A stretch of DNA of 64,000 bases from Pseudophaeomoniella oleicola (Eukaryota > Ascomycota > Eurotiomycetes > Phaeomoniellales > Phaeomoniellaceae), in the NCBI GenBank assembly GCA_003868215.1, contig QWDQ01000083.1, forward strand, positions 22,628 through 86,627, read 5' to 3'. Made by a program: the position numbers and the translations under genes. Of the stretch, positions 33,729 to 44,427 are shown one piece after another (the stretch's first letter is position 1; each line of letters begins with the position of its first letter). The notes below the pieces were generated by a model. That model had not been told where the DNA came from and did not search any database. It saw only the letters and a list, made by a program, of their open reading frames with translations.

Positions 33729-35777
33729 TCAGCACCCGTAACACCGCTCACGTCCATCCCATTCCTTCCAGATCTCCTTCTTCAAATCTCTGATACGACC
33801 CTGCATCCTCCTCAACTTCCCCATCTCTTCAGCGCTAGCCTTTCTCCCCTTTAGGGCAATCAATTCATGAAAATCCCGATATTTCTCCCATTTGGCTTTG
33901 AAGGCGCGCGCTTTTTGCTCTAGCTGTTCGTGATCTGGAGGGGAAGCAGAGCCCGATGTAGTAGAGCCACCAGAAGTGCGAGATGCAGTAAGTGCGTGAT
34001 TGTTGTTGGGCGTCGCAGAAGGACGCTCATGTCGCGGAGCGCGATCTCTTTCGGCTGGAACGGCGACCGGTGAGGGAGCACGGCGTTTGGGTTCCGGCAG
34101 ATTAGTGAGAGTCTCAGCCTTGCGTTTCAGACCATTGGTGAGTGGCTTAGGGGTTGCAGCATGGGACTGGTTAAGCGCTTTTTGAGGCTTCGGAGGCTTC
34201 GATTTTGACACAGATGGATCCTGAGATAGAGGTGGCGAGGTTGTGGCGGAAGAGGTCGAAGTCTTATCAGCGACATCATTGTCCGTTGCATTTGTTGGGG
34301 GTGAAGAACCTAAGGGAGATGGCTTTCGGGGTGAGCTGTCTGTACGTGGCCGTGTGGATTGAGACGGAGATGCATCATCTTTGCGACCAAGCGGTGATTT
34401 AGCCGGTTTTAAGCGGTCTCGCTGTGTTGGAGCTGCAGTCGATGATTTGACAGTAGGCTTCGTTCCCTTCCTGACGGGAGGGGCCTCGCTCATACTTGCA
34501 TCATCGTCAGAATCCTGGACGAATTCCGACGACTTGAACTTGCTATTGTCAGGACGAGCGACGGGTTTTTTGGAAGGCAATGCTTCTTTCTTGGTTACTC
34601 TCGGTTTAGCCTTGGCTTTCTGTTCATCCTTTGGTGGTACAATGGGTTTAGTGACCAACTGTTGAGAGCTCGACCTTGCCGTGGGCTTTTTGTTTTCTAC
34701 ATTCAGCCGACCTCTTTCTCCTGCCACAGCAGCTTTCCGTTCTCCATCAGACTCAACCGGCCTGGGAGTGGCAGGTTTTGGGAGTAGGGTCCCTTCAAGG
34801 TTTGTACGGGACAGTACAGTTCCTTTGCCTCGTCCCTCCTTGGGAAGCAACATCTGCCAAGCCTCGTCCTTCCTCGTCACTCGCATCTTGTCAAATGCCG
34901 TTATGGCTCTTTCGATGGCCTTCTGTCGAACGTCCTGTGATGGGTATGAGAACTTCCATACATCTAGCTCTTTGAACATCTTGTCTCTCAATTCATACAG
35001 ACCCGGCTCGCCGCGAACCTCTTCGGCATGTCGTTGGAGAAGGCGTTTGCAAAGTTCTTTTGGGCAATGTAATTTCAGACGAAGCTCTTTGAGAGTGTGG
35101 GGTTCGACAGCGAGCATGTGAACGAGTGGTGTCTTGATAGCAGCAAGCTTAATCTGATCTTCTTCTGAAAGTGTGGTAGCCCCTAGGGGAACAGACATCG
35201 GACCAGCGCGTGGGGTAGAGGAACCAGACAGGGCGCCAGGGATCGGACTGTTTGGCGTTCTTGGTTTACCACTCATCAAGCGTTGGTTGGGAAGTGGAGA
35301 CAGGTGCGACGAGATGTTCCTTTTATGCCCTGCAGTCCCTCTGTCCACGATCCTAGCCTCATTTGAGGCCTTTGCCTGGTCAAGCTCTTTCATAGTCTTT
35401 TGTAATTTTGCTAAAGCTGCATCCGTGTTTTCCATAACTTTGTGAACCTCTTGTGCCCCCAACTTGTGACTAAGTTCTCCAGAAAAGCAGAGTCCGTCCT
35501 CTTTGTCTGAATTGCCGACATACAACTCTGACCGACATGTCTCTGATTGCGCGAAGATCTGTATTTGCTTCTCTCCGAAGTTCAGGAACTGGTTCTTGCC
35601 GAATCGTATCCGCACCTTCTCCTTCTCTTGCAGTGACTGCAATAAGCTCTTTGTGTCCTGCGACTCTAGATTCAATCGCATGACCTGGCGAGGTCTCGGC
35701 AATGTACTTGATTGAGTTTTTGCATCTGGCGTTCGAAAGAGAGGGAGACCGCTCTTCGGAATCGTAATAGAAGCCAT
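33729..35777 (-). CDS. RNA polymerase II elongation factor ELL-like protein
   Basis: ELL proteins stimulate Pol II elongation, in fission yeast as a complex with an EAF partner. One exon, 682 aa, starting at the ATG at 35777. The N-terminal 150 residues (VMRLNLESQDTKSLLQSLQE, VRIRFGKNQFLNFGEKQIQI) form a beta-rich domain. Residues about 200-310 look like winged helices (TPLVHMLAVEPHTLKELRLK, GEPGLYELRDKMFKELDVWK). A long disordered, K/S/P-rich linker follows, and the C-terminal 70 residues (FKAKWEKYRDFHELIALKGR, RMQGRIRDLKKEIWKEWDGR) are an occludin/ELL-type helical hairpin. Domain order and length fit fungal ELL homologues. The assignment comes from pattern memory without an alignment, so I hold it moderately. 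Confidence 0.7.
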   Translation of the reverse strand: MASITIPKSGLPLFRTPDAKTQSSTLPRPRQVMRLNLESQDTKSLLQSLQEKEKVRIRFGKNQFLNFGEKQIQIFAQSETCRSELYVGNSDKEDGLCFSGELSHKLGAQEVHKVMENTDAALAKLQKTMKELDQAKASNEARIVDRGTAGHKRNISSHLSPLPNQRLMSGKPRTPNSPIPGALSGSSTPRAGPMSVPLGATTLSEEDQIKLAAIKTPLVHMLAVEPHTLKELRLKLHCPKELCKRLLQRHAEEVRGEPGLYELRDKMFKELDVWKFSYPSQDVRQKAIERAITAFDKMRVTRKDEAWQMLLPKEGRGKGTVLSRTNLEGTLLPKPATPRPVESDGERKAAVAGERGRLNVENKKPTARSSSQQLVTKPIVPPKDEQKAKAKPRVTKKEALPSKKPVARPDNSKFKSSEFVQDSDDDASMSEAPPVRKGTKPTVKSSTAAPTQRDRLKPAKSPLGRKDDASPSQSTRPRTDSSPRKPSPLGSSPPTNATDNDVADKTSTSSATTSPPLSQDPSVSKSKPPKPQKALNQSHAATPKPLTNGLKRKAETLTNLPEPKRRAPSPVAVPAERDRAPRHERPSATPNNNHALTASRTSGGSTTSGSASPPDHEQLEQKARAFKAKWEKYRDFHELIALKGRKASAEEMGKLRRMQGRIRDLKKEIWKEWDGRERCYGC

Positions 35778-38700
35778 AGTGGTTGTGGTAGTTCACGGGC
35801 AAAGTTGAGTAGAGTTGAAGATCCGGCGTGGAAGAGTTATGTCAACCAAGGGTAGATGAAAGATGAACAAAGACACCATGCATCTTTGGGTGGTGAGCCT
35901 TTGTCCTGGGAATTATGTCAAACAGCCAGAGAGATCAGTATTGAATGTCAGATTGGAGGTAGCAGTGTAGGCAGGTATCCTTGGGTAGGATTGACCATGA
36001 GATAAAGCAAGCTCGACCTATAGATCAGGCCAAGTGCATACCATGATCACCTGAGTAATCGAGTGTTTGTGTTACACAAGATCATGAGTGGTGAATGGGA
36101 ACACGGCCAGACCGGGAAAAACGATGTGGATTGAATAGAATGAATTGAAGTGAAGTGAATTGGATTGGGAGTAAGAGAGAGAAGTGAAGTGAATGGAGGG
36201 GAGTAATAGTGGTATTGTTCTGGGTTGGTTACTGGCATACTAACAAATGATGTACGTAGGGGTTCTAAAGGTACGGTACTCGATAGGTTAGCAATCGATT
36301 AGGGACGAGAGGGTGTACAGTAGGACTCGGTTAGGTAAGTATGTAATGTAATTTACAGCATCTAGGTACCTACCTTACCTACCTTAGGTGCCTCAGGTTA
36401 CTGCACTATTAACTTAGGTGTCACTCAATGACTTTGGGAAAAGGCCTCTAAAATGGGAATTCATTTGACTGGGGGAAAGGCCGTTAATTGACTGCAGTAC
36501 AAATACAGTAATTACAATGCAGAAGTACAGTAATTAATCAGCTCGTCAATAACCAGGTAAGACCTCAATCAACGATGGAGCCAATGGGCCTTGAACCTTT
36601 CGAAGTCTAAGGGTGGAAACCGGGACGCCTACTACGGTAGACACTTGAATGGGGACTACGGGCTTAGTTTAGGAACTGTACTAACCACAAGGAGACCGGT
36701 TTAGCTGTAATGTCATGTAATACGGATATGGAAACGCCTCCAACGCCCCAATTCGCAGTCTGTTTCGAGAGATAAAAGAAGGCTTTCTCTATCCGTTTGC
36801 CTTTGATTCACATATTGAGATGCTTATAATAGCAATATCCTCCAGTAAGTAACAGGCGTGTGGAAAAGGTGCCCTTTGTTCATGTACAGTGTACACATCC
36901 ATCTCTTTGTACAGTCTCGATTGCCAGCAATGCGTCTTCTGGTCATAGCGTCAACTGCCTTTCGCTAGGTACCTTAGGTAGGTAACTCAGAATACCTGCG
37001 GTATGTGCCTCAGTCAGGTAAGGTATTACAGTACGTTCAGTCCTAGGCAAATACTGTACAGTGCTGTGGTACCTCATGGAAGTACTGTAGGAATCTTCCA
37101 CCTCGCATGACCCGGGTCTGCTAGATATCCTTGCCTGCAGATAAAGTGCACAATAGAAAATAAAAGAAGACCGATGGAATGCTCCAGCCATCGGCTCGGC
37201 AAAGACGCCTCAATGCACTCGTGCTATGCCTGACCTACCTCGTTCTACCTATCTCGATTTCATCCACTCCTCTGCAGCTGACGAGTCAGAGCGAGCAAGT
37301 GTCGTGTACATCGTAAGCGGCGGCATATACGGTCAGTCTTACTTGCTGGGCACTAGGATGTAATGATAGGGACTTCTGCTACCTACCTAGGTACGTTACC
37401 GTACTCGTTGGGTTGGGCTTGAAGTCAGAATCCCAAAGGGAGAACCTTGGTAACCTGACTACTATCCTCCAATATAACTGACAGGAGTCGAGAGGCCCCA
37501 GCAGAATCACATCTTCTGGCGACTAAAGTCATCTGTGGTTGGATCCCTTGATGGAGCCTCGCCGTCACCGGTCATTGGGCTTTGTCCGTGACAAGAGGGA
37601 GCCACTACTACCGTAGTACATCGTGCTAGGGAACCCAAACTTCCTGCCGTCGTCGAGCCCACAGGCTAGGGTTAACGATCCGTTGCCTGCCCACCCAAAC
37701 GAACGCGAAAGGAAAGGTTCTCGAACTACGACGATGCTGCCGCTCACGACTTACTACGTACCACCTGCAATTCGTGCATAAATCATATGGCGAGAGGTTC
37801 TATTCATCTCACGTATCGAGCCGTATGTGCATATAGTAGTATGCTATAATATGTGCATGTGGCAGTTCCTCCGATCCTTTCACTCCGATAGACTAGTTCA
37901 AGCCATCATTCCAGCTGAAGATGAAGGGGATCTCTTCCGTACTTTACTTAATTAATACTGGTTACCGGCAAATACGTACTGTACAGGGGATTCAATCGTA
38001 CTCGGACAAGTACCTATGTGATCAAAGGAGCCAATGCTCCGCTACAATCTGATTCGAGCAACATGTGAGAACTATTGCTACGTAGTAACGTTAGAGGTCA
38101 CAAGCAACAAGCCAAAGTGGTTACGATCAGGACAATTCTTGCTCCCCTAACGTAGTAGACAGTAGTTACCTACCTAAGGTACCTTACTACCTAGCCGGTA
38201 TCTTCCTGTGTCAAGATTCTTGGGCTAAGCATAAAACACGATTGCACCCGGAGCTTTCCCTCCCCACAATGAACAATTCGTTCTGATACGAAAGAATATT
38301 ACCACAATGACAGGGATCACATCAGTGGCGCTACCTCAGTACCTGATGTTCGATACTCATACCTCGAGAAAAGGGTTGGAGAGTGTGACGATTCAATCTC
38401 GTTCTGTTTCTGGTTCAGGGAACAATATGACCTGGCTGGGACCTGGGACCTGGGACCTGGGACCTGGTCCTACCGTTGACGTAGTATATGCTTCAGGGAA
38501 ATTGGCCATAATGCATTTGTCAGAATGAAATGTCTTAAAGATTGACCATGCCAAATCGAAGGGTCTCAACGAGTGTCAGAATGCTGCTAAGTTGCGTTTT
38601 GATGTGACAACATTTAATAATGTTGATACCCGGCGAAACGCTGGAACCAGCGAGATGATCCCTGACAATCCCGATAGCTCGACAATAATTGTAGTGCTCG

Positions 38701-39746
38701 TCTGTTCAGTAGTAATCCCTACCTTGCACGCCCTTTTTTCCGTGAATAGTAGCCACCAAGACGAGGCTTACGAACTCGTCTGACCTGCAAGTCGCCGCAT
38801 GGGAGTCTGGTCTCTGAAGCATCACGTCCGATCGTGATCTACACGAACAAAGTCCGTTGACTTATATCTGTGCTTGACTTTATCAATATGTGGTCAATTG
38901 TGATCCCTTGGCTGATGCGACAGATACCACGACTTGTACTACGTAGTAAAGCCGCCCGAGTCTGGGCCTTTTTGGATGATAGAATTGAGTTCATAGCGGA
39001 AAGTGAATGCAGCGTATGAATTTGTGTCTTGTTACACGGAAACTATAGACGTTGTAACTTCAAAAGTAAGGGCCATGTTAGATACATCGATGGGAAGGGT
39101 AGACTCTCTGTTCATGCCATCATATGAGACGTCTACTATTGACTCGACTTCAGAATCTGATATTCAATGACAAGACCTTCATGATACTTACTTTGGGCCT
39201 TCCCCTTCCTTCTCTTTGGTTGCTCCGTAACACACTAACTTATTACGTTATGGTACAAGCTTTATACGTAGTAAAATGTAGATCTGCTTCTCCACAATCA
39301 TGCCTTATGTCAGCAGACGCCCACAATACGTCGTACCATATTTACAATAACGATATCGATAATCAATCCACAGCCCAGCTCCAGACTACGGCGGAGTCAG
39401 TCGATCCTTCAACGTCAGAAAAGTTGCCTCCGAAAGTTGCGTAGTGGTATGGTGCTCGCATGTGCGGTGTCTAGTCCAATCGGCGAGTACAGACCGAAGT
39501 ATAACAGCAAGCAGACCCCCGTGAGATCTAGAAGAGGGTGATTACTTTTAATCAAGTATGGTTGCCGCGGAGCTCGGTAAGCCGTCATTCCACCATGCGC
39601 TTCCCTGAATTAGTCAAATCTCGTGTACTGTTCGCGGCGCGTCTGACAGTACTTGAACATTGTATGATCAATGGCGCAAAGAACCAAAAGCTGATGAAGT
39701 GATTGCAGACTACGGGCCTCTGGAAGATGCTGCTAGGGATGGGGCC
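35778..39746. other. Four-kilobase gene-free block with recurrent palindromes
   Basis: No supported gene on either strand. It carries many copies of short palindromic words: TACCTTAGGTA/TACCTAAGGTA variants at 36,363-36,389, 36,965-36,985, 37,381-37,399 and 38,167-38,193, CTACGTAG at 38,078 and TACTACGTAGTA at 38,937-38,948, plus repeated TACTGTA and TGTACAGT words. A GGGACCT tandem repeat lies at 38,438-38,465. No transposase-like frame, terminal repeats or strong AT-richness typical of RIP was seen. Confidence 0.5.
38438..38465 (+). repeat. Tandem heptamer GGGACCT x4
   Basis: Four exact copies of GGGACCT at 38438-38444, 38445-38451, 38452-38458 and 38459-38465. GGACC is close to self-complementary (GGTCC follows at once), so the tract could fold or slip. 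Likely a hypervariable minisatellite. Confidence 0.85.
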
Positions 39747-41097
39747 ATGGACTAGTAAGTCAGACGTGCACTGGAAATGCGCCTACTTACGTTGGACGCA
39801 GTGAGAGATGGCCGGCCATGATTGAACCGCTTCTGCAACGACTGAGCGAGGTAGGAAGGCATTTCTGCCATGCCGCAGAGCGATATGCTGACTCGCATCC
39901 TTTCAGATAGTACACCATGGCTTTCCGATACCTACAGCACCGTGGGCCGATCCCCAGAAGCAGAGTGGATCGTCGACCCTAAAGGGATCCCCCGTACCAC
40001 CTTCGCCAGAGCAATCGCGAAACGAAGTGACAAACCCGTCCACTGGGAAGTCGCCTCGCTCCTTGCCTCCTGTGCCCGCTTTCTCCTCATCTACCACCAC
40101 TCACGTCACCGAATCTGCTCCTCCATCGCAGAACAACAACACGAGTCCCGATTTGGAAATCCCAGATCAAATAATATCACAATTAACATCCATACAAGAG
40201 ACACTACGTACCTGTTTCTCGGAGAAGCCGCCGCACACTATTCAGCGTCTTGCGGAACTAGTCATCTCACCGAAGAGTCATTACAAAACGCTTCCAGCCT
40301 GGCTTCGTGCTGTAGATCGCGTGGTTTCGGTCTCATCAACAGCAGACATATTTCCCTTACCTACGGCGCAACCACTACCCAGTAGCATCATAGACACTGG
40401 CCTGATCAATGGAATAACGAATGGAGATGGTGTAAATGGAAACGGAGCTGGTATATTGTGGAACAGTTCAAGTATCGACAATGGCTTGGGGAGTGATGAG
40501 AGTCTAGGCGGAGCTCTTCTAACGCCCATCCCGTGGCTGATGAACCGTGAAGGCGGAGGTGATGGTGGCTCTCCTGACCTTGGAATGCTCGGGTCTAACG
40601 TCAATGACGACATGCTTGTTCCCGAACGTGAAGATGGCGCAGTCACCCAGGGTGAACTGATCAGAATGGAACAAGAAGCAGGCATTGTCCCAGTGACCCA
40701 AGGTCGCAATGCCCGTGGAACCGGTGAAGAGGGAGACGGAGTAGCAGAAGATGAAAACGAGGAAATTGGACCACATGCACGTGGCCCTGATATCATTGGA
40801 GTAGAAGACATGGGATTACAGAATGGCCACGACGTCGAGTTGCAGTTGAACAGGGGAGTTGGCGAGACGGAATCAGAAACCAGCGCAGCAGTTGCAGCTG
40901 CAGAGCCGACCCAAACCCAGACAACAGCACAACCGCATTCGGAACCTGACACGCAGACAGCAGCAACCGAAGATGCAGATGCCGACGCGGAAGGTGACGT
41001 CGTCCTCGCTGATGCTGACGGCATAGCCGAGGGAGACAACAGACCCCAAGGCATCGAAAACGTGGGCCCAGACGCTGTTGATAGTACTTCGGTGTAA
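39747..41097 (+). CDS. Protein phosphatase 4 regulatory subunit 2 (PPP4R2/Psy4)
   Basis: Regulatory subunit that, with PP4 catalytic and Psy2-type subunits, directs dephosphorylation of gamma-H2A and other DNA-damage targets. Exons 39802-39850 and 39907-41097 are firm (introns 39755-39801 and 39851-39906). They encode ERWPAMIEPLLQRLSEIVHH, then HTIQRLAELVISPKSHYKTL and PAWLRAVDRVVSVSSTADIF, and the conserved GSDESLGGALLTPIPWL. The C-terminal half is acidic and disordered, ending in repeats of D, A and E. The start is uncertain: ATG 39747 is the only in-frame ATG in its exon, but the frame stays open upstream (EDAARDGAMDY), and homologues seem to retain residues like these, so an upstream start exon is likely. 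Minimum length is 415 aa. Confidence 0.85.
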
Positions 41098-42561
41098 CTC
41101 AATGCGATTTATGACGATGACAACGACGATGACGATTGAAATTTATCCCCATGGAACACCCACATCCAGACCCCAGACCACTATTACCACCACCACCTTT
41201 AGCTCTCTTAAAAACTTCTGGATCTCTTTTCCTTTCCCCTCCCCTTCCCATTCTAAAACCAGGGTGGCAGGTTGCGGAAAGAGGGAACAAGATTAATATG
41301 TACTGTACATATATACATAAACTTAGTACTTCCAAAAAACACCCTTCCCAACCCCCCCCCCCCCCCCCTCCCGGCCTCGTTTTTCTCCTGGAAGGCTCAA
41401 ACCTTTGTTCCTTTAGTGTAGTATATTCCTCCATCGCCACGAACCCGAGTTTTGGTGGAAAGGTGTGTTATGTATTATTGTGATTAGCATAGCTTTTCTA
41501 TAACCCTAGAGATGGGATTTTATGAGATGGGGAAGTCTCGAGTTGGTAACTTAGAATGGATGATATGTAGGTACATAAAATTGGAATTTCTGAGATGCGA
41601 GAGTGCGAGGGTATATGTATATATACAGGAACGGAGTATAGTAGGAGGCGATAAGAACAGTAAGCATAGGTTACAAAAATAAATATAGTCGTTGATTAAT
41701 GATACGGAAAGTAGATAGATGTGTATAAGGTATCCATTCCTGTTATGTGTGCTCACACCAAACCCACAAGTTCCATGTCATCATCCGGCCTTGAGAGTTT
41801 TTGTTCCCGTTTTACACAAGGTGCATACATACATGGCCTGGGCTGGATATCTGGAAATGTAGCTGGGAGGTATGCTTGCGTTGTTGTGGTGGTAGTGATG
41901 GTCAGAATAAGGGTGAGGTGAGAGGGTGGTTGTTCGGAAAAGAGATCTGGATAGATATGAAGCGAGTGTTAGAAAACACCCGTTTCGTGGAAGGAGAAGG
42001 TCAAGTTGAGAGGATTTGTGGTTGTTTGTGGTGGCTCGTTGGTAATTTTTCATAGTGCAGGCGTTATTATGCCTTCGTTGCATGCTTGCTTGCTAGTGTA
42101 TAATCATGTCATCGTGCTCTATACACGACGCACATCGTGCTTGCTTGCGTTTTCTCTGTCCCGAGAGCAGGACTTTCGTCTTTGGCTTGGACGTGTAATT
42201 AGAGCAAAGGCGAGTCTATCCTCTAGCGGTCAGAGGGCCATGCTTTGATTCCTGTTCACTGTCACCGTAGTACGACACCATGATGGGTCTATTAATCCTT
42301 CGTTCTTTGCAACCGGGACCACATATGTCCCAGTAATGATGGGCGATCCATACAAGGCGTTTCGGTGGACTGGTAGAGGTCGGGAACTAGGATGCTTGAG
42401 TGGGTCGCCGGTCTTTTGCATGCGTACGTTGCAGCTTCCTTCATTGATATTGAGGTTTATGGGGTCCCAAATGCATAAGAGTAAACATTTACCATTTCCC
42501 TTTTGTATTTCGGTCTCTGGGTCCTGTTATGGAACGTCATCCACTCCCAGAGTCCGGTCTC
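41098..42561. other. Convergent spacer with a 17-base C run
   Basis: Between the 3' ends of the PP4 subunit gene and wc-2. It contains a homopolymer of about 17 C at 41,352-41,368, a likely assembly or sequencing trouble spot, and no gene I can support. Confidence 0.45.
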
Positions 42562-43980
42562 TTAGGCAACATCGACATCCCTTGAGGGATGCGATTGACT
42601 CATACTTCCCCGCTTCTTCTCTTTCTTTGCCCATCTCAACCCACAAGCATTACATAAGGTCTTCGGGCCATTAGGACCTTTTCTCCATTCAGGGCTATCA
42701 AGCGTGCCGCAATCCGTACAGACGTACTCGTCTGCGATTTTCTGTTTCTTCTTCTTGTCACTTGCACTGCCATTATTACCATTTCGATCCTTGTCGATAG
42801 GGATAGCGATGCCAGCATCACCGCGAATCAGAGCCGGGGATACATCCCCTGTGCTGATCCCTTGGGAGCGTTCCCCGTGGCTGTACCGAAGACCTGTGAG
42901 CATTTCTATACCTTCAATGTGTGTGGCACCGGAGTAGCGGGCCATCTTGTCTGTGATGGAATCCGGACGGGTTGCCGAAGTGACTTCTGAGAGATTCGCT
43001 TGAGTAAGAGCCGTGTTGGAAGTAGATGGCTTGGCAGGTGGTGGCATTGCCGAGTAGTCATTCGACTGGTTGGACGTTCCGAGCGACTGTGAGTTAGGTG
43101 TCCCAGAGTCTCGAGAATTTCCACGTCTGCTTTCAGAAGGAGTCTGGCAGGTTTCTTGATTAATGGGCCGACTTCCAGAGGCATGGCGTGCCATGACTTC
43201 GTTCTCCTCTTGCTCTTCGCGGCGGAGATCGGCAATCCGGCGTGACAGACGTTCATGTTCAATTTTGTGTTCCAGGAATGAATCGAGGAGTTCAACATTC
43301 CTCGTTGGATATGGACGTGCCATCATAAAGAAACCACGGCAGAAGGCTGCAGCATTCGAAGGAGCAAAATTGGCCATTTCTCCGGAAAAATGAGGGTGGC
43401 CATGTGATTCGAGAATAACGAAGGTGCTATCGGGCTTTTTGAAGCGGTAGAAGAAACGCAGAGGTTTGCCAGACGCGATGGATTCATTGAATTCGCGAAT
43501 AAAGAGAGCAGAATCATCAGGATGAACATATTCCGAGATAAATTTACCATTGAGGTCGTTTTGCTCGTAGCCAGTGATAGATTTACTCGAAGGAGAGATA
43601 TATAACAGTCTGCCATCGGGGGTCAAGATATATAGCAGGTCTTTGAGCTCTTCTAGAACACGCTGTGACCAGTTACGTCGCTTCGTGAATTCTGTTAAGG
43701 TGCTTCCGTTGTTAGGAACTTGTTGGATTCTAAATCCAGTTGGTAATGGTCCAGCTCCAGCACCTGTTGAAGAATGTATATTGCCATCATCTGTTCTGTG
43801 TCTATCTTGGTGTTGAGTCGAATCTGGCAGCGTATTCGAAGTTGGCTCAACCGAATTGACCGGCATTCCGATTGGATCATTTTCAAACATAGCGTCGCCT
43901 TGCAGAGCCAGGGACCCAACATCAGTCATGTTGAAATGATTATCTGCGTCAACGAGCATATGCGAGTTTCCAAGAGACAT
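42562..43980 (-). CDS. wc-2: White Collar-2 / LreB: PAS and GATA zinc finger light regulator
   Basis: Partner of the blue-light receptor WC-1/LreA; the complex binds GATC-type promoter elements to switch on light and clock genes. One exon, 472 aa, ATG at 43980. A PAS domain covers about residues 106-225 ([42 protein letters not shown]). A polar linker with an acidic helix ([13 protein letters not shown]) follows. A single GATA finger lies at 421-446 with the C-x2-C-x18-C-x2-C spacing (CTDC ... CNAC) and a basic tail KKEKKRG. One PAS domain and one C-terminal GATA finger is the WC-2 layout; WC-1 would have a LOV domain and three PAS repeats. Divergent from RAD50 over 447 bp that contain GATC-rich candidate light elements. 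Confidence 0.93.
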   Translation of the reverse strand: MSLGNSHMLVDADNHFNMTDVGSLALQGDAMFENDPIGMPVNSVEPTSNTLPDSTQHQDRHRTDDGNIHSSTGAGAGPLPTGFRIQQVPNNGSTLTEFTKRRNWSQRVLEELKDLLYILTPDGRLLYISPSSKSITGYEQNDLNGKFISEYVHPDDSALFIREFNESIASGKPLRFFYRFKKPDSTFVILESHGHPHFSGEMANFAPSNAAAFCRGFFMMARPYPTRNVELLDSFLEHKIEHERLSRRIADLRREEQEENEVMARHASGSRPINQETCQTPSESRRGNSRDSGTPNSQSLGTSNQSNDYSAMPPPAKPSTSNTALTQANLSEVTSATRPDSITDKMARYSGATHIEGIEMLTGLRYSHGERSQGISTGDVSPALIRGDAGIAIPIDKDRNGNNGSASDKKKKQKIADEYVCTDCGTLDSPEWRKGPNGPKTLCNACGLRWAKKEKKRGSMSQSHPSRDVDVA

Positions 43981-44427
43981 GTTGGCGTCTACCCCACTGA
44001 TGGTTCCAACGCCTGATCAATGATACATGGACAGGCATGAACTGGGTTGGATAAATGTATGGAACGCCTTGTTGACGACGTTGAACCAGGGGGATTGCCT
44101 CTAACTAGAGAGCATGTTGCAGCTGGCGCCCAGCCTTTGGTGAGATTTGGATCTCAGATCTCAGATGGTCACTCCGAGGCTAATTAAATGATCGATTTTC
44201 GGAGGATCCGATCGTGAGCACTGACGCTTGCCCGTTTGGGAAATGAAATTGATACGCTTCACTCACGTGCTTACGCGACTCCAGGCAGCAGCTCACCGCT
44301 TTTGCGGCAGTATTATTGTCGCGGTCTTATGACGATGGTCTTGTCTCTTCCTATAATGTTATGGAAGACCACCCATTCAGGTCCTCTCTGACTTCTATGC
44401 CGCCCTACCCATGACAATCTGGTCAAG
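43981..44427. promoter_or_regulatory. Divergent wc-2 / RAD50 promoter with GATC elements
   Basis: 447 bp serve both genes. White-collar-type GATC words cluster at GATCGA 44190-44195, GATCC 44205-44209 and GATCG 44210-44214; GATC also occurs at 44015 and GATCGA at 44436, inside RAD50. The spacing of paired GATC words resembles light-response elements described for Neurospora. Their function here is inference. Confidence 0.45.

Noticed and set aside
35778-39746. Transposon remnant in the gene desert
   Set aside because: No transposase or reverse-transcriptase-like frame, no long terminal or inverted repeats, no strong AT skew.
40281-41102. 273-codon minus-strand frame, Ser/Pro/Ala-rich
   Set aside because: Antisense shadow of the acidic, low-complexity half of the PP4 regulatory subunit gene.
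41352-41368. Poly-C run as a functional element
   Set aside because: A single homopolymer in a convergent 3' region; more likely slippage or sequencing uncertainty.
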